From assembly GCA_028554755.1 (NCBI GenBank), contig JAPTOF010000015.1, forward strand, positions 11,078,501-11,142,500: 64,000 bases of DNA. Reading direction: 5' to 3'. The position numbers were made by a program, and so were the translations under genes. The stretch's first letter is position 1. The number at the start of each line of letters is the position of its first letter. The stretch is from Cordia subcordata. Taxonomy: Eukaryota; Streptophyta; Magnoliopsida; Boraginales; Cordiaceae. Shown here piece by piece: positions 47,318-59,965 of the stretch. The notes beneath the pieces are model-generated. The model worked only from the letters and a program-made list of their open reading frames with translations, was not told the origin of the DNA and did not search any database.

Positions 47318-48220
47318 TATTATTTTATGCTTTGTATAGGGTCGATTGCATTATATGCTTAAAAACGATGAAAATTTTTCGATTTTGATGCGTATAGAGT
47401 TGTTATTTCTTGGTTGATTGTTGTGTTGGCTTTTGTGATTGACTCAATTGATTTGTGAATGTGAGTTGCATTGTGGGGAAGTGAATAGAGTGGATTGAAA
47501 ACTAGGTATTGGAGGGGATAGTGAAGACCTTTAAGAATGCCCTTTGCAGCCACCCCATGACTTGGTAGGAAAAAATGAAGAAAAAAAAGGGTTATTGACG
47601 TAAGCGCTCCTTCCTTGATTGGTTCTTTTTGATGTTCCATAGCCATTCTTTTTCTTTTCTTTTTGTTATGCAATACAAAGTATGAAAAATTCAAAAAAAA
47701 AATTGAAAAAGGAAAGAATGGTGCAAAATGATGAGAAAAGAAGTTGAAAATTTGAAAAAGAGAAAATTGGAAAGACAAAAATCCAAAGGCACCAAAAAGT
47801 TTTGTGAATAAGTGCATAAGTCACACAATGTTATCTTAGCACATGTTATCATCTTTGTAGATATGTGAATAATGCATATGTATATTCTCTTTCTTCTTGT
47901 CTTTGAGGCTTTGTGCATGTTGGAGAGGCCATGTTAGTTGAGGGGGCACGAAATATCAATATCTCGAGTGCGTGCGTTAGAGTCTTAGACTTGTGGTGGT
48001 TTGGGTACTTGGGAAGTTCCACAAGGTTCAAGGCCCTTTATGAGTAAAGGGAGCATCCAAAGAGGCTTGGGGATCTCTCCACAATAGGAATGCCCCTTTC
48101 ATGCTTCTTAAGCTAACCTTGATAGCGAGTCTTTCCCTTAGGCAACCCTTTGTGTTGGCCTAGAAACAAACTTAGATTTGAGATTACTAGAGGACAAGCA
48201 AAGAGAAGGTTCAGAGGTGT
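47318..48220 (+). mobile_element. 3' module of the LTR-B element, right part
   Basis: Continuation of 39089-39560 after the nested element. It holds the purine-rich stretch (47690-47800), AATAAGTGCATAAGTCACAC, and the second polypurine tract (48190-48220) ending AGAGGTGT before the LTR. Confidence 0.8.
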
Positions 48221-50066
48221 TGATGTGTTGTGTTTTTGTGTGTGTTTACATTGTTATTTGTCTATATTTTAGAGGTGTATTGAGCTTAAATAGTTGCATT
48301 AGTGTAGTACTTATGCTAGATATAGGCTTAAGCGTATACAACTGCACATAGTTGAGTTTAAGAGGTAAATGCTATACTAATGGGTTGTTTTGGATATTAT
48401 AGGTGAAATTAAGGATTGTTTAGAGATCAACAAAGATGGAGATGGTTTTGGAAAGGATTGTAAGCATAATTGAAAATTAAACATGGAAGAAAATCATGTT
48501 GGGAAGCTTCCAAACAAAGGTCAAAGCAACCAGAACCAAAACACAGCTAAAACGAAGCCAGCAAAGAGCAAATAGGCACTACCGGAATACTAGCTTCAGA
48601 GTACCGGTGCACCCTCTCTCTATTCCACCAAAAATAGAGAGCAATGTTCGACTACCGGAATAGACGTCCCTTGGTACCGATGCACTAGTTAAGTGTTTTG
48701 GTGGTTGTGGAAAATTGGTTATATAAGCCCGCTTTTGGCCATTTTATGTAACAATAAGATATATTCTTTCACACCCATCTCCCAAACCCTAATTCCTCTT
48801 TCACCCACTCTAATACATAGACTAACAGACACACCCACCTAGAATTAAGATGATTTTGAATGATTCAAACATCATTTAGTGAAGATTTGCTCAAGTTTGT
48901 ATATAATCAAGTAAGGATGGAAGATGAGCTTTCTCAACCCTCTATCATTCTCTTTATTATATACTTGAGTAGATGGATTATGGTGACTAAACTTATGTAA
49001 TGGGTTGATTTTTATAATATTTGTTATGGGATTCCATTGGCTTATATATATATATGCATACTTTGTTCTTCTTTTGAAAAGCTTTATATCATTTCACGTC
49101 TAAGTGTTTGACGTAATGCCTGAATGAGTTGTATGTATATAGATTGAGTTGTATTTACTATAGAACACTTCCAATACTTAGATTATGCATGTCTATTTGT
49201 GTGATTATGGATAACATGAAGGGAGTTGGTTCTATTCATGTCTATGTGAGTATGAAACATGCCTTATAGTGAATACATGCTCAAATATTACTACATGTTG
49301 AAGTTTAAATGTTTCCAATGGCATAAATCAAACTTGATAGTGTTTGTATTGTGGATAGGACATCATATTCAAAATTCATTACCTTAGAATATGTAGGACT
49401 GTTCCTATGAGATATCAACCCACTTTAGTGTCCTTAGAATGATGGTGCATAAGTTAAGACTTGTATAGATCGAGTCCCCTTTAGCTTTAAATCCAGCAAA
49501 TAGGAGTTTGGATAGGCTTGTCGACCCTAGGAACTCTAGGTCTCAGCTTTAAATCCAACTAATGGTTTAGAAACTAGGGTGGGATCTTTCTAGGACACCT
49601 AAGTAGTTCCCTAGTCCCTCTTATTGCCTTAGGTACATAAGGACCATACGTAGCTCTAAGTGTGCACGCATAGGGACAGACCCGCACTGAGTCCTAGGGT
49701 TACTAGCTAGTTACTTAGTATTAGAAGCCGTATTTAGTAAACCAACATCTTGAATCCTATAGCATTGACTTAGAAAGTCACCCATTCACAAGTGTAGGTC
49801 ACCCTATCACCTTTCTATGGGTTTAATCTCCTATCACCCTTTCACAAGTGTAGTCTTTTCATTTCCCTCCTAGCTCCCTAAAATCCGAAAGCACAAAAAG
49901 ATGACTAGTTTAGGTTTCTTTTTAAGCTTCTATTTGAACACACTAGCTTAGGATTTTACCATACCTTGAGCCTCCCTATAGTTTGACACTTGCATTAGTA
50001 CCCCTATATTGCATGATCCGTATGCTTGTAGGACCTTTTAAGGCTTGCACCTTCAAGGGCACATCA
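48221..50066 (+). mobile_element. LTR-B, 3' LTR of the autonomous-type element
   Basis: TGATGTGTTGTGTTTTTGTG to GGGCACATCA, 1846 bp, with TATA box TATATAAG (48720-48727). With 31562-33025 it brackets the gag-pol element, whose total span is 31562-50066 including the nested LTR-A element. It is followed directly by the middle of LTR-C, so the element probably inserted into that LTR. Confidence 0.9.
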
Positions 50067-51508
50067 AATGAATAAATGCTATGTTAAGTGCCATATTTTG
50101 TGTTTTAGGTGAGTTTTGGGATGGGTTTGAGCTTATATGAGGAAGAAATGAGCTGACGAATGAAGACCAAAAGTAAAGGATTGAAGAATGGAGCATTCTG
50201 ACCCAACCAGTCAACCTTGGTCGGTCGGCCACCCCAGAGAACACAGAAATTCTGCTAGTTGAGAACTCCCTAGAGCTGGTCTACTAGCTAGGTCAACCTG
50301 CAGATCTAGAAAGCTACTTTATCTAGTCGGTTAAGCAAGAAAAAGGAGCCAGTTGACCGATAGATCCCGATAACAGCTATAAATTGCTTGATTTAGCTCT
50401 TTTACAAGGAAGGAACTCAATTTTTTTTAGCCCAAATAAACCTTAACCCTCTACCCACTTCACAAAACACCCAAAACCATCATCCTACACCAAACCAATC
50501 TAGGATTGAAGCTTGTAACAAGAGATTGAAGGGTTTTGCTTTGGATTTAAGTAAGGGCTTGAAGAGGAGTTCCTTATCCCTTTTCTTATTCTTGTAAATA
50601 TGCTTAGTAATTGAGTTAGACCTAGGGTTGATTGATGTTGTACATTAGATTAGGGCTTTGAATAAAGGATTTGTGTGTCTTTGGCTCTTAATACATGCTT
50701 GTTTACATAACTCTATGGCATGATTCAATATCTCTATGTATTGGAAATCAAACATATCTATGTGTTTATTAAAATGCCTAAGTAAATATGCATGTGTTAT
50801 GTGCTTCAAATGCTCTTATCTACTTATATAGTGATGTGATCGTGCTTAATTCATGGCTTTGCTGAGTAGAGTAGGATTTAGCTTTAAATCTAGCTAATAG
50901 GTTACTTGCTATGCTTAATCTAGTTTAGGTGCTAGTTCTTAGCTTTAAACCCAGCCAAGCAGATAAGTTTGTGTATCTCTCACCCACGTTGGTGTAGGTT
51001 AATCGAGCCTTAATGTCGTATAGTGTTTATGTGCTAGTCTTTGGCTTTAAACCTAGCTAAGAGGATAAGTTCTAAGCACCAATTGTGTAGGCTAGGAGGG
51101 ATTAGCCCTTAGCTTTAAGCCCAACTAACGGGTTTAACCACTAGTATTGGTTAAGAGACCCCCAATCAACAAAACAGCAATACAAGTCCCAAGCCATAGA
51201 TAGACCTAATCCATTATCATAGCCCGAGCCTATTTACAATGCAATGACCCTAGGTCCCCTTCTTCTTTGATTAGGTTTCCTTCCTTAGCTTGGCACCCTT
51301 AAGTTCCCCTGTAGTTTAGGTATATTTTCCTTTTCCCGAGCTCCCTTCTATCCTAAAGCAAGCACATACATGCTCTTAGCTAGTTTTAGGCACCCGAACA
51401 CATAGAGACCAAACTCAGGTGGCCTCCTTATGGAGACGATCTCCACACTCGAATCTGTTATACCATAAATGATCTATATGCTTGTAGGTGTAAAACTTGA
51501 CACAATCA
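50067..51508 (+). mobile_element. LTR-C, left-truncated 5' LTR
   Basis: Resumes in the ATGCTATGTTAAGTG block that in LTR-B lies about 150 bases from the LTR start, so the first part is missing. It has GTCAACC/GGTCGGCC motifs (50205-50345), TATAAATT (about 50380), and leader hairpins in up to four degenerate copies (50877-50896, 50940, 51040, 51104). It ends CAATCA at 51508. Confidence 0.75.
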
Positions 51509-51514
51509 AGTTCT

Positions 51515-51530
51515 TGGCGCCGTTGCCGAG
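51515..51530 (+). other. Primer-binding site, tRNA-Asp type
   Basis: TGGCGCCGTTGCCGAG, the best preserved tRNA-Asp primer site in the window. Confidence 0.85.
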
Positions 51531-51735
51531 AAGGCATGATATTAGTTCTTTATGTTCGTTTTCTATTTGTGATTAGTTGCTTGTATGTGCTATATCTTTA
51601 CTTGCTTTCCATTATTCAAAAACTACCAAAAAAACTTGAAAAATCTTGAAAAAACCAAAAAAATAAATTGAAAATTTTAAAAATTCAAAAAAACAAAATG
51701 AATTGTGAAGAGGTTTTAATTGTGATTCATTGAAT

Positions 51736-51838
51736 ATGACCGATCCTAATGCTTCTTGGTAGTCACTAGTATTCTTTTTCCCACCATCTAAATGTGTTCC
51801 CAAGGCATGGTCACATATGACTAATCATGAAGAGGTTT
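51736..51838 (+). pseudogene. Start of the double zinc-knuckle ORF, LTR-C element
   Basis: ATG ACC GAT CCT AAT GCT TCT TGG encodes MTDPNASW, followed by a TAG. It aligns codon by codon with MNDLNASWW at 41826, which fixes the start codon of the family. Only the first third of the first-knuckle region remains before the sequence jumps to an LTR end. Confidence 0.6.
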
Positions 51839-51883
51839 TACCACAAACTATCCATACACTTGTTGGTGTAAAATTCAACATGA
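51839..51883 (+). mobile_element. Last 45 bases of a second LTR-C
   Basis: ACCACAAACTATCCATACAC...AACATGATCA matches the end of LTR-C at 51463-51508. The whole interior of the LTR-C element and nearly all of its 3' LTR are deleted. Confidence 0.55.
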
Positions 51884-51884
51884 T

Positions 51885-53494
51885 CACACGTGATGAAGAA
51901 AAACGATTGAAAATGAAATAGCAAAGAAATGGGTGGAAAATGGAGTTGTTAGTCATCTTGAGTGCTTTGCAATCAATCGGTAAAGTGACCGGCAAAGGCG
52001 GAGAGAGCCTAAAAATGTGTCAAGAATCAGTTACCTTAAGTGCTCTTGCTGGTCAATCGACAGGGTGATCGGCAAAGCCCATTGTGCACTTATTTAAGCT
52101 CGATTTTAGGCTATCTTGAGCATTCTTTCCCTTTCTTTCCAACCCTCTTTAAACCCTAATAAAATACTACACCCTTACACCTCACATATACTTTCATACT
52201 CTTATTATACCACAATCAAGCTAGGAATTGGAGGTTCAAACAAGGATTGATGAAGGATTTTCAAGAAATTTTTTAGGATTAAAGCAAGAAGATGGGGAAG
52301 ACTCTTTATCTTTGCTTTCTTCTTGTTTTCTATATGATTTTGTAGATCTAGTATGACCGATTACTTATTGTATTATGGGTTAAAGATTCTAACTCTTATT
52401 TTGGGATATTGAATAGATTGCTACATGTTTGGTTTGTATTGCTTTATGACTTTATTTCAAGCATGTCTGCATGTTTGTATAAATGTCTCAATGAAGTAAC
52501 ATGTATTATCTTGTACCTTAATGCTCTAATCTACTAGTATGATGTTTGGTTTATGGTTCTTCATATATGTTTAAGCTTAGTTGAGTTGCCTTTAGCTTTA
52601 AAACTAGTTAATATGTTTCCCACTAGCTTAATTGATCCTAGATGGCATAGGTCTTAGCTTTATATCCAACTAATGCTTTAGACACTAGGATTAGAATGAA
52701 TCAACATCACACAAGGACCTAAGCCCAAAAACCCTAAGTAAAAAAGACAATGCTATATTATAATTAAGGATAGAATTGCACTGAGACTTAGAGGATAATA
52801 AGTTCAATTAAGCGAGGCTCAATGAGAGAACTTAGTTAATTAAGCCTAAAAACTCTAATTGGTTAGGACAATCCTATGTTATTAAAAGATGATGTTTAGA
52901 GATAGGAGTACATTAGAAATTATTAGATAATAAGGTTAATTAGTTAAGTCCGAAACAAGAGTAATTCACATCCTTCAATATTCCCAAAGCAAGGATAGAA
53001 TCCCAAGCCTATATACGAGATGCAATCTCCATAGTTCCTTCTACCTTGACCACATTCTATTCTATACACCTTAGGTTAGTTTAGGTTTAGTTAGTGTAGA
53101 GTCCCTCTCAATTCAATCAAAACTAGAACACACACACACGTAGCGTGTCTTAGGTACACTAGCACGTAGAGACCGAACTAGGGAGCCTCTTTTTGGAGAC
53201 GATCCTGCACTTATCCAATCTATACTATTTTTGATCAGTGCAGTTGCGGCTTAAGACTTGATTGTAATTTTGCATTTATTTCCCATATACCAAGTTATAA
53301 TGATAAAAATAAAAAAGATTTTGTTTGTTTTAAGAAAGCTCGTCAATTATTCTAGTCATTCCTATCTCTATCCTTTGTGTTTTAATGGATTATGCTCTCA
53401 CTTGTGAGGAAGAAATATATTTTGTAGGCTTGTCAAGTGAGAGTAGAATTGTCATCTGCTTTGGAATGCATTGTCTTATAGGCACTTTCCATCA
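51885..53494 (+). mobile_element. LTR-D, copy 2, left-truncated
   Basis: Aligns with 8300-9926 from GATGAAGAAA onward through the GTCACCCTGAG/TGACCGGC motifs, the TATTTAAGC box (about 52088), the AGACTCTTTATCTTT block and leader blocks, ending CCATCA. In this copy an extra GAGAG disrupts the possible short coding start near 53385. Confidence 0.6.
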
Positions 53495-53513
53495 GACTAT
53501 CTTTGTTGGGATT

Positions 53514-55473
53514 GTATGCCCTAAAGACCACTTGTACACAAATGTCGAACTAAATATTTGATCATTGTTTATATTTATGAGCACCTTTATATATATTATC
53601 TTTGGTATATGTGTCTCTACAAAAAAATTTTGAATTTGAGATGGAAGGAAAATTTCATCTCTAATTGAGACAACAAATTTTTCATCTCAAATATCATCTC
53701 TATTAACTTATTAGAAAATTTATTCCAAATTTTTTGTCTTAAGTTTGTCTGAAATTGAGACAAAAAATTTCCATCTCAATTTGAGACAAAAATTTTTTGT
53801 CTCAAATTCAACAATTTCTAGTAGTGTGTGATACATTGTGTAATGGTCTAATGATATAATCCAATGACTTGGGTGTGTAGTGAAGCTGGACACACAGTAG
53901 GTCCAAATCTCATTTTGGATATATCATAAAAGATGTCCATAGCCGAATAGTAGTGTTGGGCGCTCTACCGGGATAAGGCTATAGTTGACGGGTCTCCCCA
54001 TAGGAGTGATCTACCTAGGTCATTAGAGGGTCATTTTGGACTTCGTTCCTAGTGCAAGTGTCACACATTGGATAGAACCACCATGAGTATGTCTTCTTTA
54101 ATCGTGCCATAATATATAGAAGACAAGACACTCATTGCTTCCGAGTAACCAATGCTCTTAATCTTGAGCATGTGCAGATGAACTCACAAAGTTGGGGTGT
54201 AGCAGTTTGATATACCATGAAGAGAGGTCTTGTGTGATAAGATTGTCTACCTTGTACGTTTGCTATTATATTATAATCAGTTAGGACATGGATATGCAAC
54301 AATAGACTCTCTGTGCCTCCCTGGATTTGTTCCTTTGGTCATCATAAATATAGATCTAGTGATATCACTCTTTACAAGTATATCAATCATTTGGCTTACG
54401 GGTAGCTTCCGAGATTAAGAGATCCATGACCAGTTGGTGATCACTTCTTGGACTAGAGATCCCAAGGTTCCAGATGTAGTCTTAGAAGTAATGGTGCCTT
54501 TTAGACCGGCCTTGACTACGGGTTTATATAAAGGGACATTTTGGTCATTTTGTTCTGTTGATCAAAGGCAAAGGTTACTTCGTGTAACAAGCTCCTACCT
54601 AGCTAGTAATTATTCTTGAAGTATAGCTTTGATCTTTTGTTGGAGTAGACCGGAGTCAAAGTGGCCACAATGTTGTCAAAGTGGTGTTAAGGGCATTTTG
54701 TTCATTTGAAAAGCCAAGGGAAATTATGTCTTTTGGTTCCTTCACTAGCCATTACTCTATTGGATACATGATTGAAGAAATTAATATGTGGGTTCCTTAA
54801 TTAAGATTTGAGTTTAGAAATTAAGAAGAGATTTTTTTATCTGGAAATTCTTAATGTAACTCATAGATATGTTAATTAGATAAGCGGGGATCCCATGAAA
54901 GACATTTAGTGTGTGCATGATATGGAATACTTGGGTGTTCTTTTGTCCCAAAGGAATATTCCTTATCTATAATGTTTAGGGAAGGGTATTGAGGGAATTA
55001 CAATATTCCCCAGATCTTATCCTTCTAAGGTAGCTTAGTATTATATATAGTACAAGTTGAGCAAGACCCAATTCTTGAGTCTCTTTGATATTTTCTCTCT
55101 TGGTGTTTGCAGGATTTTTCACACACTAGCACCAAGACCATATACTAGATCGATTTTCCTTATTTTAGCCTATTATTTAGCTTTCCCATTACATAGCTAA
55201 ATGTATCCTAGTTATAGAGAAAGGGATATAATGGAGAAAACTACAAGAAGGCTATTACGAGGAAGATCCAACACAAAGAGGCCACTAGCTTTTCAATTAC
55301 GCATCAAGGATAAGATTTCTTGCCTAGATCTTGTGTATTTATGCTTGATATTTTATCTCCGTGTGTGTAACATTCCATATTTTCTATTTTTCACTACCAT
55401 ATGTTAATATTGAGTTTAGATTTTTAAAATCTAGGATACCTAATGGTATGGTAATAGCATATTAGATCTAATA
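53514..55473 (+). mobile_element. Copia LTR-E, copy 2 (5' LTR) carrying a MITE
   Basis: TGTTGGGATTGTATGCCCTA to GATCTAATA, two bases before a primer-binding site. It aligns with copy 1, except for a 212-bp insertion at 53615-53826 plus its 3-base duplication. Confidence 0.8.
53615..53826. mobile_element. CACTA-type MITE
   Basis: The right end is TTTCTAGTAGTG, the reverse complement of CACTACTAGAAA, the classical CACTA (En/Spm) terminus; the left end is CTCTACAAAA (one change from CACTACAAAA). TGT flanks both ends (53612-53614 and 53827-53829), the 3-base duplication expected for CACTA elements. The interior has subterminal repeats of GAGACAAAAAATTT and GAGATGGAAA in both orientations. There is no coding capacity, so an autonomous CACTA transposase would be needed. 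Confidence 0.8.
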
Positions 55474-55475
55474 AG

Positions 55476-55488
55476 TGGTATAAGAGTT
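55476..55488 (+). other. Copia primer-binding site, initiator tRNA-Met type
   Basis: TGGTATAAGAGTT; the first six bases match the usual TGGTATCAGAGCC. Confidence 0.7.
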
Positions 55489-56014
55489 TCGGTATTGTTA
55501 TACATATGGTTATGGCCTTAGATTGCATAATAAATCAATAAAACATGTAATAATATTATGGGTGGCAAGATTTATGTGTTTCTAGGGTGTATGTGTTATG
55601 AGTTAACCTTTGTGGTCGCAGCTTGTGTGTGAGTTTTGGTCCTAATTGATAGTTCGAATGAATGATTTTACTTTCTTGCATTCAAATTGACAGAAGCATA
55701 GGAATGGGAAACGGCTTGAATTTTGTGGTCACATTTATATTTCTTGTCATAAATGAAGCTTGCATAGGTTGTTTTTCTTTGAAATTCCATGTAACGTATC
55801 AGTTCGATGCAGAAAAAGCTATTGTGAACATTGTTCGAGATGTTCTAGAGCAGCCGGTCGACCCTGCAAGTCAACCGGCAGGAACCCAGTAGTGACTGAC
55901 AGAACACTGGAGCATTCTAAAAATGCCAGTCGACCCTGCAAGTTGACTAGCAAGAATCGTTAGTATGGCCGACAAAGGTAGTTTTGCAGCAATTTGATGA
56001 TTTTTGGCATTCCG
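55489..56014 (+). mobile_element. Copia leader after LTR-E, copy 2
   Basis: Leader homologous to 21331-21930, with GCCGGTCGACC (55853-55863) and CCAGTCGACC (55926-55935). It is cut by the next LTR before any gag coding sequence. Confidence 0.6.
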
Positions 56015-57847
56015 TGTTAGACTGGGTTGCTAATACTATGTCTAGTTGATTACCTAATTTTATTTTTAAAATTAATCAACAATAGTAGCGGAATATAGCA
56101 ACTAAATATCTATTACGCGCATGTGCATAATCACACAAACAACATATAAAAAGAAGATGAGATGTAATATGTCACCTTTGATGCGTATTATCATTGATGA
56201 AGCCTCCTTACACGATTACCTACCTCGTACTAGCCCTCTAATGGTCTTCTTCGCTATAATCAATTACCAACAGCTAGGATGTAGTTTGCTATGTAGTGGG
56301 CAAGCACTAATTAGGGATTAATAGAGGTTTAGGCTAGGTAATGTGTGTTTTTGGTATAACTGTATGAAAACTTTTGCATGCACATCAAAGAGAAAATGAA
56401 CTTCTTATGTTATGTATTCACCCTTGGGCCTTGCCAATTGCTACTATATATAGTACATGGCAACTCTAGTAAAGATAAGGTGTTAAAAAGAATATTGGTT
56501 CCAATAATGCCCCTCCTTATCTTCTAAGAAAGGAATATTCTCTATGGATAAGTCTTATCCAAAATATCCCACTTTATACACTATAAATATCTTCCATATG
56601 GGCCCCATTTATCTAATTAAGACATCCATGAGTGTACAAATATCTTCCATATGGGCTCCATTTATCTAATTAAGACATCCATGAGTTATATTAAGAAGAC
56701 CCGGATAATTAATTCCCTTCTTAATTCTAAACTCAAATCTTAATTAAGCAATTCACATAATTAACAATCCCTAATTAATTACATCTAATTGAAACATGAC
56801 TAGCGAAGGGACCAAAAGAGATAATTACCCTTGGCTCCCAAAATGACCAAAATGTCCTCGCTACCACTTCGGCAACATTAAGGTCACTTTGACCTCGATC
56901 CATTTCCACTAGAAGAACAAAACCGCACTCCAAGGATAATCATTGCCTAAGCAGGAGCTTGTCACCCACTCTGGTGACCTTTGTCTTTTACCAATAGAGT
57001 GAATTGCCCAAAACTCCCCTCTATGTATCCCCGTAGTCAAGACTGGTCGCAACAAGTGGCATCACCTCTAGGACTACATCTAAACCTCAAAATCTCTAGT
57101 CCTATATTATGATAATCCATTGGCTATAAATCTCTTGATCCAGGGAGCGACCCATAAGCCAAATGACCGATATAGCCCCGAAGGGCAATATTAGTAGTAC
57201 TAGATTTCTGGTGATCAAGTGGACAAATCTAAAGGGCACATAGACTCTGTTGTTGCATATGCATGTCCCAACTAAATCAGAATACAACACTCGATGTACG
57301 AGGTAGATAATCTTATCATTCAAGACCTTTCCTTATGGTACATTAGAGTGCTATACCCTAACTTAGTTAGTTCATCCATACATGCTCAAGATTGAAAACA
57401 TTAGTCATTCAGAAGATATGAGTATCTTATCTTCTTTTTGTGATGATACAGGTCTAGGAGACATACTCATGGTGGTCTTGTCCAATGCATGATACACATA
57501 CTAGGAGCATAGTTCGGAAAACCATCCAATGATCTAGGTAGATCGCTCTCTCAAGGAGACTCACCTATTATATAGCTTTGTCCTAGTAGAGTGCCCAATA
57601 CTACCATCCAGCTATGAACCAATTTATGACACCACCAAATCTAGACTTAGACTTACTATGTGTCCAGTCTTATTGCACACCCAAGTCATTGGTCTATATT
57701 ATTGGATCTTCATACTTTACATCAATCAACAAATGAGGAGAATAAGCTGTGTAAAGCTCAATCATATGAACAATATCATAAGCATATTATGTCTAGTATC
57801 CAGTAATCACCATGTGCTTGTGGTCTTTACGGCATACAATCCTAACA
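56015..57847 (-). mobile_element. Copia LTR-E, copy 3 (3' LTR, minus strand)
   Basis: On the minus strand it begins TGTTAGGATTGTATGCCGTA at 57847 and ends CAGTCTAACA at 56015, giving perfect TGTTAG/CTAACA terminal inverted repeats and a length of 1833 bp. It is in opposite orientation to copy 2, with ordered blocks shared throughout. The left boundary rests on the terminal repeat alone. Confidence 0.75.
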
Positions 57848-57862
57848 ATTTCCCACTTACAC
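57848..57862 (-). other. Copia polypurine tract (minus strand)
   Basis: Minus strand GTGTAAGTGGGAAAT immediately before TGTTAGG. Purine-rich and in the expected position. Confidence 0.6.
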
Positions 57863-59965
57863 TAAAGATCACAACCACCAAACCGTGTTCCTAAATGACT
57901 CAACCTGTGTGGAAAACACTTTCTCCAAGAGTTATATCTTATGGGCACACATAGTTTTGCATCATTGTTATCTAATCTTCCTTCTAATGACTCAACACGC
58001 AATCTTCTGTTCTCTAAAAGATACTAGGATATGTGCAAATCCACAAGCCTAGGGACATCAGTCCAATAATTCAAGTAATATCTGCTATTCATACTTACTG
58101 CAAAAGTAGATATTTAGGTCTAGTATTCAGCATGTTGTCTGTAAGCTCCCATTGTGCTAAAGCACAGAATGCTTTAAAACATCTTCTTTATCCCTCAGGG
58201 CATCGAACAACCCTAAATAAAGACATTCCGATAGCTAGGACTATTACATGCTATTCTAAACTAAGACCCATTTAATACAAAAACGTGAGATAAAGTTAAC
58301 CTTTACTGGATATATGTCATCTTCCTTGTACACCCATGGTCCATCAATATCTTGATCAAAACAAAGACTTGTTTTTTTTATTAGATTTGATTCCATTTAT
58401 TAGATATTTGCTGAAGCCGTACAAGCTACATCATCTCTACATCAAGCAATGCTCTTGTCTAGTTATGAACCTAGATGTCTTCGTTAAACTTTTCAATTAA
58501 GAAAAAGCTATGTTGACAAACATCTTTCATATCTCACTATCACTAAGACAAGTGATAGCAATGGAATCACTTAATGGATCTTGGAATGGCTTTCTGGATA
58601 GAAGGTTTCCTTATAGTCAATCCTTTTCTCTTTGAGTATAACCCCTCACTATCCAGCCTTGCTGTGAAGGCTCCAACCTTCCGATTAGCTTCATGTTTGT
58701 TCCTTGTAGACCCAACTGCATCCTACAAGTTTTATCTTTTCAAATACAACTACAAGAGTCCAAACATAATTAGAGTAACAAACTCTTAATCATTTGCTAT
58801 GCATTATTAGCGAACATCTAGACCAAAAACTGCTTTATTGTGTATAGTGAGAGCCACAACCCAAAACTTTGGAAACTTGTCAAGAAGACTTTCTAGAGCA
58901 TATGTTAGGTTACATGGTAATCCTCCAACCATGATAAGGCTCTGGTTGTAACAATGATAACATAAAACACTCTTCCTTTTTCAAGTTGATGCAGATTTAC
59001 TTGAAAACCGAAAGATCTCCTATAGAGGAATTGTAGAATCTGGCAAGTACTAAATCATACTTATCATTCTTTGAGTATATAGCGTAAATGCTAACGAGCA
59101 TTCCCGCTTCTTAGACTGATATATGATTCTACCTTCAGTCTAAAGGAATATATCAAGGAACAACACATCATTAACCTTTGGTTCCAACTATCAAGGATAC
59201 TTAACATATTAACTGCAATATTACAAATATGGAACTTAGCTAAAAAACAGTTTGTGCCATAACCACATTTCTCGTAATGCCCCATGTGTTGTCTTAAATG
59301 GTACCAAATAGAAGATGTAAACTGTTATCTCAAGATCACACTCACACTAAGACATAGGCAGTGATATAGAAAATATCATGAGCCTTTCCATGTCTACAAA
59401 TGTCTCATTTCTCCACTCACCCACACCATTCTTCTTGTGAGGAAATATCTTGATGTAGATTACTAAGTTACAATCTATAACTTACAAGGTACTCCCTGAG
59501 CTCACACGTAAGGCATACTCCACTTTGATTAGGATCAAAGAGGCTTTGATGTATTCATCTAATTTTTGCTCTACCTCAATCTCAAACCATTAGAGACTTG
59601 TATAACATCAGATGATGACATCTATATTTTGAGCAATCTTTAGTTAAAACTAGTACTCATAACCTTATGAACTAGTTAACTCATGGAACCTCATTTATTA
59701 ATGTGAACAAATTTCTAACACTTTCTAAACTCTTTGTCACCTAGAGAATAAAAGGACGTTTGTAAGTCGTCCTTTCTCATACAAAAGACCATTAGGAGTC
59801 ATATCTTCAAGATCTAATAAGCTGTGAAACCCATACTCAACTAGCTTCTAATAATGCTCTTAGACTAGATGTCCTTTAGGCAAGATTGGAAGTTATGACT
59901 TTAAGATCTAATGACCTGCAAAGCTCAAACTCGATTAACTTCTTGTCATGCCCTAGACAAGATGT
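57863..59965 (-). pseudogene. Copia pol remnant: pre-integrase, integrase, RT
   Basis: Read on the minus strand from 59965 down. The pre-integrase zinc region shows LLDLEDMTP and YKRPFILRVTKS (about 59830-59740). The integrase core end shows GVGE, ETFVDM, SISLPMS, LEITVYIFYLVPFKTTHG, EMWLWHKL (59440-59230) and LEPKVNDVLFLDIF, TEGRIIYQSKK (59180-59110). RT shows VGCSWVYKEQT, RKVGAFTARL, RGYTQRE and DYKETFYP (about 58750-58600). All domains are scattered across frames with many stops. The order pre-integrase, integrase, RT is the copia order (integrase before RT), and it reads into the polypurine tract and LTR at 57847. Confidence 0.75.
59811..59965. repeat. Imperfect 93-bp tandem duplication in the copia remnant
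   Basis: The block beginning GATCTAAT at 59811 recurs at 59904 with matching downstream phrases (ACTC..CTAGCTTCT / ACTCGATTAACTTCT and GACTAGATG / GACAAGATG). The second unit ends at the LTR-B start. Confidence 0.5.
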
